Part shown: piece after piece, positions 7,609-14,279 of the stretch
Layout of the letters: the number at the start of each line of letters is the position of its first letter
How positions within the stretch are numbered: the stretch's first letter is position 1
DNA from: an uncultured Desulfobulbaceae bacterium
Lineage (GTDB): Bacteria; Desulfobacterota; Desulfobulbia; Desulfobulbales; Desulfobulbaceae
Direction: 5' to 3'
DNA: 18,001 nucleotides
Assembly (NCBI GenBank): GCA_947260045.1
Contig: CAMYOP010000054.1
Coordinates: 1-18,001 of the forward strand
The notes under the pieces: generated by a model
Told to the model about the DNA's origin: nothing
The model's input: the letters and a program-made list of their open reading frames with translations, nothing else
Databases searched by the model: none
Program-made: the position numbers and the translations under genes

Positions 7609-8472
7609 ATGAAGACTTATAAGGTCGGATTAGGGCCAGTTGCGTTCTGGGTGTTTGCCCTCCTTTTTTTTCAGGTATCCTTGGGGATTACAGCTCAAGT
7701 TCCTGCAGAAGAGGAGAAGGAGCCACTGGCTGAAGGAAAATTTAAATATCTTTCTCGAAAAACAACAGATTTTGGACCTGCTGCGTTATGGGTTGAAGTT
7801 GCAAGCGCAAATCCAAACTGGAAAGAGAAAGCAAAAAAAGCTCACTACCGTTTTAAAGAGGGAGTCGTTGGACGTAAATGCGATTCCCGTGATTGTCATC
7901 CAGGTTTTAAGGATGAGCTTGTCAACAAACTGGTCAAATTGCCCGAAGGCGAACAACGTATAAAAGCTCGTGAGAAGCATGCCAGTCTAGGCGCCGACAG
8001 GTGTATAGATTGCCATGCCTGGGAACCAATTAGAGATAAAACTGCTGCCTGTCGACTTCATTTCAAGAAAACCGATCGGGTAGAGTGTAATAGTTGTCAC
8101 GCTGAGGGTGAAAAATTCTTAACCCCTGTTGGTGAGAAAAAACAGATTGCCATCAGGGATTATGATGATCGAAATGATTGGCCCAATCATAAACTCACCA
8201 AAGAAGAAAAGTTGATTTCCTGCGACAAGAATTGCCATGTTAGAGAAAATCCCTTTGAAGTTGTCAGTGTTTGCGCTGACTGTCACGGGGAGAATCAACT
8301 AAAACTTGCATCGTATACCGCAAGTAATGTCCTTGTTCATCAAACCGCTGAAAACAGTATGATTCCTGGTTTTATAAAGGGTTTTTACAAGATTTTTATT
8401 ACAGTTTTTGCACTGTTTTGTGGCTTGTATATCTTTTTGGATATAGCTAAAGCAAAAAGGGAGGACGACTGA
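7609..8472 (+). CDS. Membrane-anchored multihaem cytochrome c subunit of formate dehydrogenase
   Basis: This 287-residue protein has an N-terminal signal or anchor (residues 8-30) and a C-terminal membrane helix (about 258-280). The periplasmic domain between them carries three canonical haem motifs: CIDCH (132-136), CNSCH (160-164) and CADCH (222-226). There are also two stretched ones, CX4CH (CDSRDCH, 91-97) and CX3CH (CDKNCH, 205-210). Up to five c-haems are therefore possible, with extra His available as distal ligands. Its position between fdhB and the cytochrome b gene suggests it joins the complex and passes electrons to the periplasmic cytochrome pool or between FdhB and cytochrome b; this is inference. 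The start has GGAGG nine bases upstream. Its TGA overlaps the next ATG (TGATG), so translation is coupled. I know no gene symbol for it. Confidence 0.85.
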   Translation: MKTYKVGLGPVAFWVFALLFFQVSLGITAQVPAEEEKEPLAEGKFKYLSRKTTDFGPAALWVEVASANPNWKEKAKKAHYRFKEGVVGRKCDSRDCHPGFKDELVNKLVKLPEGEQRIKAREKHASLGADRCIDCHAWEPIRDKTAACRLHFKKTDRVECNSCHAEGEKFLTPVGEKKQIAIRDYDDRNDWPNHKLTKEEKLISCDKNCHVRENPFEVVSVCADCHGENQLKLASYTASNVLVHQTAENSMIPGFIKGFYKIFITVFALFCGLYIFLDIAKAKREDD

Positions 8473-9146
8473 TGAGTACACAGGAAATCCGTCGATTCCC
8501 ATCCTGGTTTGTCTGGGTCCACGGTATTTTATTAGTCAGTTTTACAATCTGTACTCTTACAGGCTTACCGCTGAAGTTTGAGTGGTGGTGGGTGTCCAAT
8601 CTTTTTGGAGGACACGATGTAACAAAGTGGATCCACCGGGTCAGCGGTGTTGTCATGACTGTTGATGCATTTGGCTATGCCTTCTGGGCCCTTTCAAAAG
8701 AGTTATCGTCAGGGTTCAAAGGTGGTTTGTGGCCGCGCTTTAGTGATATGAAAGAAGCTTTTGGCGATATTGGCTATCTGCTTGGAAAAAGCAAAGAACG
8801 ACCACTGTTCAATCATTTCAGTTATCTGCATAAGGCTGAATTCTGGGCAGGTGGCCTTGGTATTTTTCTCATGACCATATCAGGTTTTATTCTTTGGTTC
8901 CCTCGATCTTTTGGCGGTGTCGTAATAGAAAGCTCCTGGACGATTCATAGTTGGGAAGCAATTTTGGCCCTGGTTGCCATTTACACATGGCATGTATATC
9001 ATGTTCATACACTCCATGGTAAACCCCGGGTGAACACTGTATGGCTTACTGGAATGATCTCGGTTGAAGAGCTTAAACACGAACTACCAGGAGAGTATAA
9101 AGAACTTGTGGAAAAAGGAGAAATTAAAGTCTCTGAGAAGGCTTGA
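8472..9146 (+). CDS. fdhC: Formate dehydrogenase cytochrome b subunit
   Basis: This 224-residue integral membrane protein is of the FdnI/FdhC cytochrome b556 type. It normally binds two b-haems and reduces quinone with electrons from FdhB. About four membrane helices are visible (around 12-32, 52-73, 122-142 and 160-180). Candidate haem ligands are H17, H55, H159 and the His-rich segment WHVYHVHTLH (173-182). The soluble C-terminal tail has a family-typical form: GMISVEELKHELPGEY. The start overlaps the preceding stop by one base. It is the last gene before a hairpin at 9177-9209, so it probably ends the core operon. Confidence 0.92.
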   Translation: MSTQEIRRFPSWFVWVHGILLVSFTICTLTGLPLKFEWWWVSNLFGGHDVTKWIHRVSGVVMTVDAFGYAFWALSKELSSGFKGGLWPRFSDMKEAFGDIGYLLGKSKERPLFNHFSYLHKAEFWAGGLGIFLMTISGFILWFPRSFGGVVIESSWTIHSWEAILALVAIYTWHVYHVHTLHGKPRVNTVWLTGMISVEELKHELPGEYKELVEKGEIKVSEKA

Positions 9147-9176
9147 TTCTCTACAAATACTTTCTTGAATATCATG

Positions 9177-9209
9177 CGAGGGAGGAGCAGGAACACTGTT
9201 GCTCCCTCG
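9177..9209 (+). terminator. Hairpin after fdhC
   Basis: CGAGGGAG (9177-9184) pairs perfectly with CTCCCTCG (9202-9209); an alternative fold pairs GAGCA with TGCTC inside it. It lies 31 nt after the fdhC stop and is followed by TATTATTTAT, only a weak T-tract. It may be a partial terminator or an RNA-stability element separating fdhABC from the accessory genes. Confidence 0.55.
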
Positions 9210-9277
9210 TATTATTTATCAGGAATCACTTTCTGAAAACTCAATTCTTACCAATCTTAACCTACAAAAAAATATTG

Positions 9278-11173
9278 ATGAAAGCCGTTTTTTGTACCTG
9301 TAATAACACCCTTCCATTTCAGGAAAAACTTTTTCAAAAACATCTGGATCAAAACATTTCCTATATTTTTACACACGCCTTCTGTCGTGACAGAGATAGT
9401 GTGCTTGAAAGTTTGGGAAACCTTGATGAAGGGTTATTTATAAGTTGTGGTATGGAACGAAGGTGCCTCCGTGATACTTTGTCTGGTTCTACGTTGGAAT
9501 CAAACAATGTTATTGCCTGGGATTTGAAAAAATTATTAGCTGGTGTGGCCCTAGAAGAAGTTTCTCGTCTTGCCTGTGCTTATATGGAAACAGCACAGGT
9601 ATTACACGAAAAAAGAAAACTCGTACCTCCAGCCATGCTTCCTGTTGGTCATCGTCTCATTGTAGCCGGCCTTGAAACGAAAAACGTGGTCAATGGACTG
9701 GCTGATCAGCTAAATATTCTTGCGGTTGGACTTGATGACCCTGGCGAAAATGTTGATTTTCTTTGTGGCACAATTAGCGATGTGCATGGAACTCTAGGTA
9801 GTTTTGAAGTCATCGTTGATTGTCAAACGCCAGTAAATCCAAAAATATGTATCGATTGTGGTGCCTGTGTTGCTGTTTGTCCACAGGAGGCACTTGATAC
9901 ATCTTACCGACTCGACGAGAAAAAATGTGATCAATGCATGAAATGTGTGCAGGCCTGTGGGGCCATTGGCGCAATTGAGCTTGAGCGAAAACAGCTGAAG
10001 CTGGAGGCGGATCTGGTAATTTGGCATAAAGGCTCTGGGCTGGCCAGAACCGGATTCTTTTTACCAACGAATCAAAAACAACTCATAGCTGATGGAGTCA
10101 CTTGTCTGAGTATGTTGTCTGCTGAAGCTGTAGAAGCGTATCCATCCATTAATGTTTATCCAGAAAAATGTCTTCATGGCTATGCCGAGACAAAAGGATG
10201 TAGCAAGTGTCTCTTAATTTGTCCAAGTGAAGCTCTTTTTTCAAATGAAGATAAAGTCTCAGTGGATCAGCAAAAATGTATCGCTTGTTATTCCTGTATT
10301 TCTGCGTGTCCAACGGGTGCTTTGTCTTCTTTGCCTTTTGACCACCAGGCTTGGGGTACAGCAATAGAAAAATTTGTTTCTCTTGTGGGTCCTTCATTGC
10401 CAGTCTTGATAAGTTGTCAGGCATGCAATACAAAATATCCTTCAGGCCATGCTGTTTTTCCACTCTCAGATGGAGCCTTGCTTGAGGCTGGCCATCTCCT
10501 TGGTGCTTTTAATTATGGAGTTGGTGCTCTCACCGTCATGCCCTGTTCTTGCAGGCAAACTCCAAACGATAAAGACTATGACCTGGCCTTTGAAATTTTA
10601 AACAGAATTGGCATGCAAGGAAATCTCCGCCACACCCCTGAGATGACTGCACCAAATCCAGTGAACTTCTTTACGACAGGTGTAGCTGTCGACTGGACGG
10701 ATAAACGGACTTCACTGGCATCTGTTTTAGAGCCCATAATCAAAGAAACTTCAGGAGAGAAACCTCCTCTTGCTGGACCTTTTGGTACTGTCAGTATAAA
10801 CTCCCAGGCATGTACAGGGTGTGGCGCCTGTGTTGAGGCTTGTACTGTGGGGACGATAAGAGGTGATGATGAGAATATGTCTATTATGGTTCGGGAAATC
10901 AACTGTACTGGCTGTGGTTTGTGCGTGAAAATATGCCCTGAAGATGCTATACGGGTGACGCCAGGCCTACGCTGGAATAAAAAGGTGTTTGCTGTGCTCA
11001 CCCAAACCCAGGTAGATGGGTTGGCCTGTCGAAAATGTGGTAAGGTGTTTGCAACACGTAAGGCAGTTGAGTCAGTGGCAGCAAGATTACAGGAACGATT
11101 TGGTCCCCAGGACTTAGAACACCTCATGTTGTGTCCTGATTGCCGGGTTGTTGTGTCTCTTACAGAGGGGTAG
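9278..11173 (+). CDS. Polyferredoxin with HdrA-like N-terminus, fdh-associated
   Basis: This 631-residue cytoplasmic-looking protein is packed with Fe-S motifs. Four-Cys groups occur at C191-201, C217-227, C298-315 (stretched first spacing), C334-344, C512-522 and C543-553, enough for six [4Fe-4S] clusters. The first 70 residues, with C6, C8, C36, C57 and C63, resemble the N-terminal Cys-rich segment of HdrA. A central CQAC...CSC stretch (380-425) loosely recalls the 2Fe-2S region of MvhD/FlpD, and the C-terminus has two CxxC pairs (584/587, 619/622), like a zinc ribbon or rubredoxin knuckle. Large ferredoxin genes of this kind are known beside periplasmic fdh operons together with a TorD chaperone; the exact role is unproven. 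I chose the ATG at 9278 because a longer frame from 9143 would run through the hairpin and has no homologous look. No strong ribosome site is visible. Confidence 0.85.
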   Translation: MKAVFCTCNNTLPFQEKLFQKHLDQNISYIFTHAFCRDRDSVLESLGNLDEGLFISCGMERRCLRDTLSGSTLESNNVIAWDLKKLLAGVALEEVSRLACAYMETAQVLHEKRKLVPPAMLPVGHRLIVAGLETKNVVNGLADQLNILAVGLDDPGENVDFLCGTISDVHGTLGSFEVIVDCQTPVNPKICIDCGACVAVCPQEALDTSYRLDEKKCDQCMKCVQACGAIGAIELERKQLKLEADLVIWHKGSGLARTGFFLPTNQKQLIADGVTCLSMLSAEAVEAYPSINVYPEKCLHGYAETKGCSKCLLICPSEALFSNEDKVSVDQQKCIACYSCISACPTGALSSLPFDHQAWGTAIEKFVSLVGPSLPVLISCQACNTKYPSGHAVFPLSDGALLEAGHLLGAFNYGVGALTVMPCSCRQTPNDKDYDLAFEILNRIGMQGNLRHTPEMTAPNPVNFFTTGVAVDWTDKRTSLASVLEPIIKETSGEKPPLAGPFGTVSINSQACTGCGACVEACTVGTIRGDDENMSIMVREINCTGCGLCVKICPEDAIRVTPGLRWNKKVFAVLTQTQVDGLACRKCGKVFATRKAVESVAARLQERFGPQDLEHLMLCPDCRVVVSLTEG

Positions 11174-11182
11174 TATAGAAAA

Positions 11183-11791
11183 ATGCTGGATCCACATATC
11201 GAATATTATGGTTTACTGCGGACTTGTTTACAGGGGCCTCCTGATAAGGACCTGCTTAATGCTATAGCTGAGCGGGCGGCAGATCCACCTGTCAACTCAC
11301 GGTATATTGGTTTGAAAGAAGGCTGGCAACTTCTGACTGACTTTTTTCAAAGATACACCATTGAAGAAGCCAAACAGCATACGAAGGCCACTCAGGATTA
11401 TTTGTTTGGCAACCCTCTACGGCCAAAACTCGATCCCTATGCCAGTCAATATTTATATGGCCGCCGTCACTCTGAAGCGCTTGTCAACTTCCGCAGGTTT
11501 CTTAAAAAATGGCAACTTGTTCCAGGAGAGAATAAATTTCAGGATTTTGAAGATCATGCGATTTTTATTTTAGATACGGTTGTCCAGATAAGTTACCTGA
11601 TGGAACATGATGGTGAGCACTGGGAGGAAGCTCTTGAAGAGTGTTTACAGGAACATATCATCCCATGGTTTCCAAAATTTTTAAAAGATGTTGAAAAAGA
11701 AGACCTGGAACATGGAGAAGGGGGTTTTTATGCAGGACTTGCTAAAATAGGCCAGGCAATAATTGTTTCAGAAGCTGAGGTTTTACACTAA
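11183..11791 (+). CDS. TorD/DmsD-family redox-enzyme maturation chaperone
   Basis: This 202-residue, mostly helical, Cys-poor protein is of the TorD family, whose members bind Tat signal peptides and cofactor-free molybdoenzymes until the cofactor is inserted. Family-like features are the segment DPYASQYLYGRRHSEALV (84-101), the EDHAIFILD motif (123-131, compare the TorD E-x-x-D-H signature) and HIIPWFPKFL (158-167). Placed nine bases after the polyferredoxin gene and downstream of fdhABC, it most likely serves the FdhA precursor. It has no signal peptide, so it is cytoplasmic. Confidence 0.88.
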   Translation: MLDPHIEYYGLLRTCLQGPPDKDLLNAIAERAADPPVNSRYIGLKEGWQLLTDFFQRYTIEEAKQHTKATQDYLFGNPLRPKLDPYASQYLYGRRHSEALVNFRRFLKKWQLVPGENKFQDFEDHAIFILDTVVQISYLMEHDGEHWEEALEECLQEHIIPWFPKFLKDVEKEDLEHGEGGFYAGLAKIGQAIIVSEAEVLH

Positions 11792-11815
11792 CAACTTTAA
11801 GTGATAGGTGTTGGT

Positions 11816-12424
11816 ATGCTGACAAAAAGACTTTTTCTGATGGCGTCTTTGTTTTTTCTGTTAAGTGCTCAGAGTGTAATTGGTGAAGATGATACTGTGA
11901 AGCGTCTTAACCTTCCTGTTGGATCTTCACCCCAAATTGGTTCAGAAAAGGCTGCTCTGACAGTTATAGAGTTTGTCGATTTTCAATGACCGCATTGTGT
12001 TGCGGCCGGTCCGACCGTAAAAAAAATTATAGCTGAATATGGCAAAAAATTACGTCTTGTCATAAAGAATTATCCGTACGAATACCGTACATATGCCCAC
12101 ATTGCCTCTGAGGCATTTCTGGCCGCTGCAGATCAGGGGAAAGCCTGGGAAATGTACAAGAAGCTTTTAGCTGAATCTCCCCGACTTTCCAGAGAAGAAC
12201 TAATTAAATATGCTGGTGAGTTAGGTCTGGATGTGGGGAGATTTACCAGTGACCTCGACAGCGGCAGATATAAAAAACAAATCAAAGAAGATCGACTTCT
12301 GGCTTTACGCAACGGCATTTTTAGTACGCCAACTTATTTTATCAATGGTCGTAAGGTTGTGGGAGAACGCTCTTATGAATATATGAAAAATATTCTTGAT
12401 GAGGAGCTGATCAATGCGCGTTAA
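11816..12424 (+). CDS. DsbA-like thioredoxin-fold selenoprotein with U-P-H-C active site
   Basis: This 202-residue exported thiol-disulfide oxidoreductase is interrupted by one in-frame UGA at codon 58 (11987-11989). Residues 1-23 form a signal peptide. The redox motif follows a beta strand in VIEFVDFQ-U-P-H-C, precisely where DsbA has Cys-Pro-His-Cys, so UGA sits at the nucleophilic first Cys. The rest matches the DsbA/Thioredoxin_4 fold: a helical insert at about 90-165 and the cis-Pro loop STPTYFINGRKVVG (170-183). A SECIS-like hairpin follows the UGA at the same distance as in fdhA. I chose the ATG at 11816 (AGGTG upstream); a GTG at 11801 is also possible. The gene ends 11 bases inside the start of the peroxidase gene. 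Selenocysteine DsbA-like proteins have been reported from Desulfobacterota and their symbiont metagenomes. The substrate is unknown; cytochrome or dehydrogenase maturation, or redox defence, are guesses. Confidence 0.86.
11987..12019 (+). promoter_or_regulatory. Candidate bacterial SECIS element in the dsbA-like gene
   Basis: After the UGA, 18 nt lead to the loop GGTCC (12008-12012), flanked by TGCGGCC and GACCGTA. These pair with one C-A mismatch and one G-T wobble. The fdhA element has GGCCGGTC at exactly the same offset. The loop differs from GGUCU by its last base, but the GGUC start, spacing and stem all fit SelB-dependent decoding. Confidence 0.75.
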
Positions 12425-13487
12425 TTTTTTCTTTAGGACAATATTAGCACTTCATGTTCTGGTTCTTTTCTCCGTAAGTAGTGCTATGGCCAAGGGGCAA
12501 CTTCAGCCTATTTCCCTGGAAGAAGCAAAAGCAATTCAACAAGATGTTGCCGCAAAAGTTGCACTTGGCAAAAAATTATTTTTTGATCGCCGACTTTCTG
12601 GCGATGGAACCATGAGCTGCGCCTCCTGTCATATGCCAGATCTTCATTATACCGATGGAGAGGCAATTTCTCTTAATTATCCCACCACAAGAAATTGGCG
12701 TAATGCTCCCACTCTGATTAACCTTGCCTATAATCAGTTTCTTTTCCATGACGGTCGGGCAAGCTCTATTGAAGAACAAGCTTTATTCCCTATAATGTCA
12801 GCTTTTGAGATGAACCAAAACCTGGATTACCTGGAAGAAGAAATCAGGACCGTCCCTGAATATGTGGCAGATTTTGAAAAATCTTTTGGAGATGGAGATG
12901 TCAGTCGTGAAAGAATTGGCCAGGCTATTGCCGCTTTTGAACGTACTCTTGTTTCTGGAAATGCTCCCTTGGACAAATATCTTCTTGGCAGTAAACAAGC
13001 CTTTACGCCAGAGGAACTGCATGGCTTTACTCTTTTTACAGGCAAAGGAAAGTGTATTCAGTGTCATTTCGGTCCCAACCTGAATGATAATAAATTCCAT
13101 GCTCATAATGTTCCAGAACATCCAGATTTACAGGATAACCCAAGGGTAGTGGCAACGCTTCGTTTTGTTGCTAAATTAAATAATTTCAAGGAGTTTCGCA
13201 GTCTCAGTGAAGATCTTGGTCGTTACCTGATAACAAAAGATAAAAAAGACTGGAAAGCATTCAGGACCCCAACTCTTAGAGACATAAGCAAAACAGGTCC
13301 ATATATGCATAATGGTGTTTTCAAAACACTGGAGGAAACAATAGATTTCTATAATAAGGGGGGAGGGCAAGGCAGTGAACTCTCAGAGCTTCATTTAAGT
13401 GAGAATGAAAAAAAAGCCCTGCTTGTTTTTTTACGGACAGGTCTTCGAGGTGAGAAAATTCCTTTTGAATTTCCAATGATTCCTTGA
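12414..13487 (+). CDS. Dihaem cytochrome c peroxidase (CcpA/MauG family)
   Basis: This 357-residue periplasmic enzyme has a signal peptide (about 1-26, cleaved after AMA) and two c-haem motifs: CASCH (69-73) in the N-terminal domain and CIQCH (214-218) in the C-terminal domain. LGKKLFFDRRLSGDG (51-65) and the RTPTLRDISKTGPYMHNG segment (284-301), with a Met that normally ligates the electron-transfer haem, are family hallmarks. Known members reduce H2O2 to water using electrons from small cytochromes, while MauG-type relatives oxidise protein residues. The start codon lies inside the end of the selenoprotein gene, with GAGGAG seven bases upstream, so translation is likely coupled. Association with a Sec-DsbA suggests a periplasmic oxidative-stress or cytochrome-maturation module. 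Confidence 0.93.
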   Translation: MRVNFFFRTILALHVLVLFSVSSAMAKGQLQPISLEEAKAIQQDVAAKVALGKKLFFDRRLSGDGTMSCASCHMPDLHYTDGEAISLNYPTTRNWRNAPTLINLAYNQFLFHDGRASSIEEQALFPIMSAFEMNQNLDYLEEEIRTVPEYVADFEKSFGDGDVSRERIGQAIAAFERTLVSGNAPLDKYLLGSKQAFTPEELHGFTLFTGKGKCIQCHFGPNLNDNKFHAHNVPEHPDLQDNPRVVATLRFVAKLNNFKEFRSLSEDLGRYLITKDKKDWKAFRTPTLRDISKTGPYMHNGVFKTLEETIDFYNKGGGQGSELSELHLSENEKKALLVFLRTGLRGEKIPFEFPMIP

Positions 13488-13540
13488 GGTCTTTCTATTT
13501 AGCGTGACATATACTATATTTACCCATGAAAATTGTTTAG

Positions 13541-13586
13541 ACTGCCAGGGTATAGGGGTTTTGCAAAATCAAAATATTTAGGCAGT
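13541..13586. repeat. Long-range inverted repeat upstream of the AhpD-like gene
   Basis: ACTGCC (13541-13546) and GGCAGT (13581-13586) are inverted copies 34 nt apart, and the palindrome TTTTGCAAAA lies between them. It could be a terminator for the peroxidase transcript or a regulatory site, but lacks a T-run. It is only weakly supported. Confidence 0.25.
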
Positions 13587-13601
13587 TATTTGACAAGCTT
13601 T

Positions 13602-13631
13602 TTTACTGAAGCTGAAGATTGTATTTATAAT
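13602..13631 (+). promoter_or_regulatory. Candidate promoter for the AhpD-like gene
   Basis: TATAAT (13626-13631) is a perfect -10 box; TTTACT (13602-13607) lies 18 nt upstream as a modest -35. The inverted repeat AGCTT-N8-AAGCT (13596-13613) overlaps the -35 and could be an operator. This fits a separate transcription start after the 172-nt gap. Confidence 0.4.
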
Positions 13632-13659
13632 TATTAAGAAAGTATTAAGGAGAAACATT

Positions 13660-13968
13660 ATGTCCCAACTACCTGACAATTATACCTGGTTGATGAATGA
13701 GTTTGGTGATGTAATGAAGGCTCACCAGCAACTTGGTAAGGAATTAAAAAACGCCGGGCCACTCGACGAGAAAACCATACAACTCATACAGCTTGCCGCT
13801 GCCGCTACCAGTCGTTCCGAGGGTGCGGTGCACTCTCATGCTAAAAGAGCGGTTGAAGCAGGTGCTACTCCTGGTGAAATTTATCATACATTACTACTGC
13901 TTACCAGCACTGTTGGCTTTCCAACAATTGCTGCTTCACTCTCCTGGGTGCGTGAGAGCATAGAGTAA
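13660..13968 (+). CDS. Carboxymuconolactone decarboxylase/AhpD-like protein lacking the redox cysteines
   Basis: This 102-residue helical protein is of the CMD/AhpD-like family. Redox-active AhpD-type members carry C-x-x-C followed by His in a GCxxCxxxH pattern. Here the segment is SRSEGAVHSHAKRA (51-64), with Ser53 and Ala56 at the two Cys positions and His60 retained. The protein therefore cannot act as a thiol peroxidase. This Cys-less variant seems common in anaerobes, but its reaction is unknown to me. The start is backed by AAGGAG about ten bases upstream. It has its own candidate promoter and precedes the small unknown and fdhD genes, so it may or may not share their transcript. Confidence 0.85.
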   Translation: MSQLPDNYTWLMNEFGDVMKAHQQLGKELKNAGPLDEKTIQLIQLAAAATSRSEGAVHSHAKRAVEAGATPGEIYHTLLLLTSTVGFPTIAASLSWVRESIE

Positions 13969-14003
13969 CAGAATAACTGAGTCTGCCTTTTTGAAAATAT
14001 GAG

Positions 14004-14276
14004 GTGGATTTTTCAAGAGCGATACGAAAAGTTTCTATCAAAGAATTTGTAACTATTATGCGTTTGCACAGACTGAAAGCTCAACCAGAAAATATATCGG
14101 ATGAAAAGGAGCAGGCCTTAGAGAGGATGGTCCTGGAATATGCTGAAGAAAATCGTCTCGCTTGTGCCAGGGCAGAACTGATCTCTCTTTCTTTAGGTGT
14201 AGAGAGGTTTACTGTAGGTGCTGCGGCTGATCGCCTCAATATTAAAATAAGTAGCTGTCAAATGGGTTGTTTTTAG
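14004..14276 (+). CDS. Small conserved-looking protein ending CQMGCF, upstream of fdhD
   Basis: This 90-residue protein (from the GTG at 14004; an ATG at 14058 would give 72 residues, and neither has a convincing ribosome site) ends three bases before the fdhD ATG. The N-terminal half is charged and helical (SDEKEQALERMVLEYAEE). The C-terminal half, about 55-85, reads like a small winged-helix unit (LSLGVERFTVGAAADRLNIKI), followed by the Cys-bearing end SSCQMGCF. I have a vague recollection of similar LGI-x-I-x-x-CQxGCF tails in anaerobe proteins near molybdoenzyme genes but cannot name the family. The Cys pair could bind metal or sense redox state. Function unknown; a regulator of the cofactor genes is a guess. 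Confidence 0.7.
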   Translation: MDFSRAIRKVSIKEFVTIMRLHRLKAQPENISDEKEQALERMVLEYAEENRLACARAELISLSLGVERFTVGAAADRLNIKISSCQMGCF

Positions 14277-14279
14277 GAT

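Noticed and set aside
9143..9277. N-terminal extension of the polyferredoxin from a start at 9143
   Set aside because: It would overlap the fdhC stop and run through the hairpin at 9177-9209; the extension has no sensible domain and the HdrA-like start is at 9278.
10576..11127. 183-codon open frame on the minus strand
   Set aside because: It is opposite the Cys-rich part of the polyferredoxin gene; composition and lack of any motif mark it as a shadow.
11801..11989. Stand-alone 62-residue exported peptide, with a separate downstream ORF at 12152-12424, or a dsbA pseudogene
   Set aside because: The frame is continuous apart from one UGA at the catalytic Cys, and a SECIS-like hairpin follows, so a single selenoprotein is a better explanation than truncation or decay.
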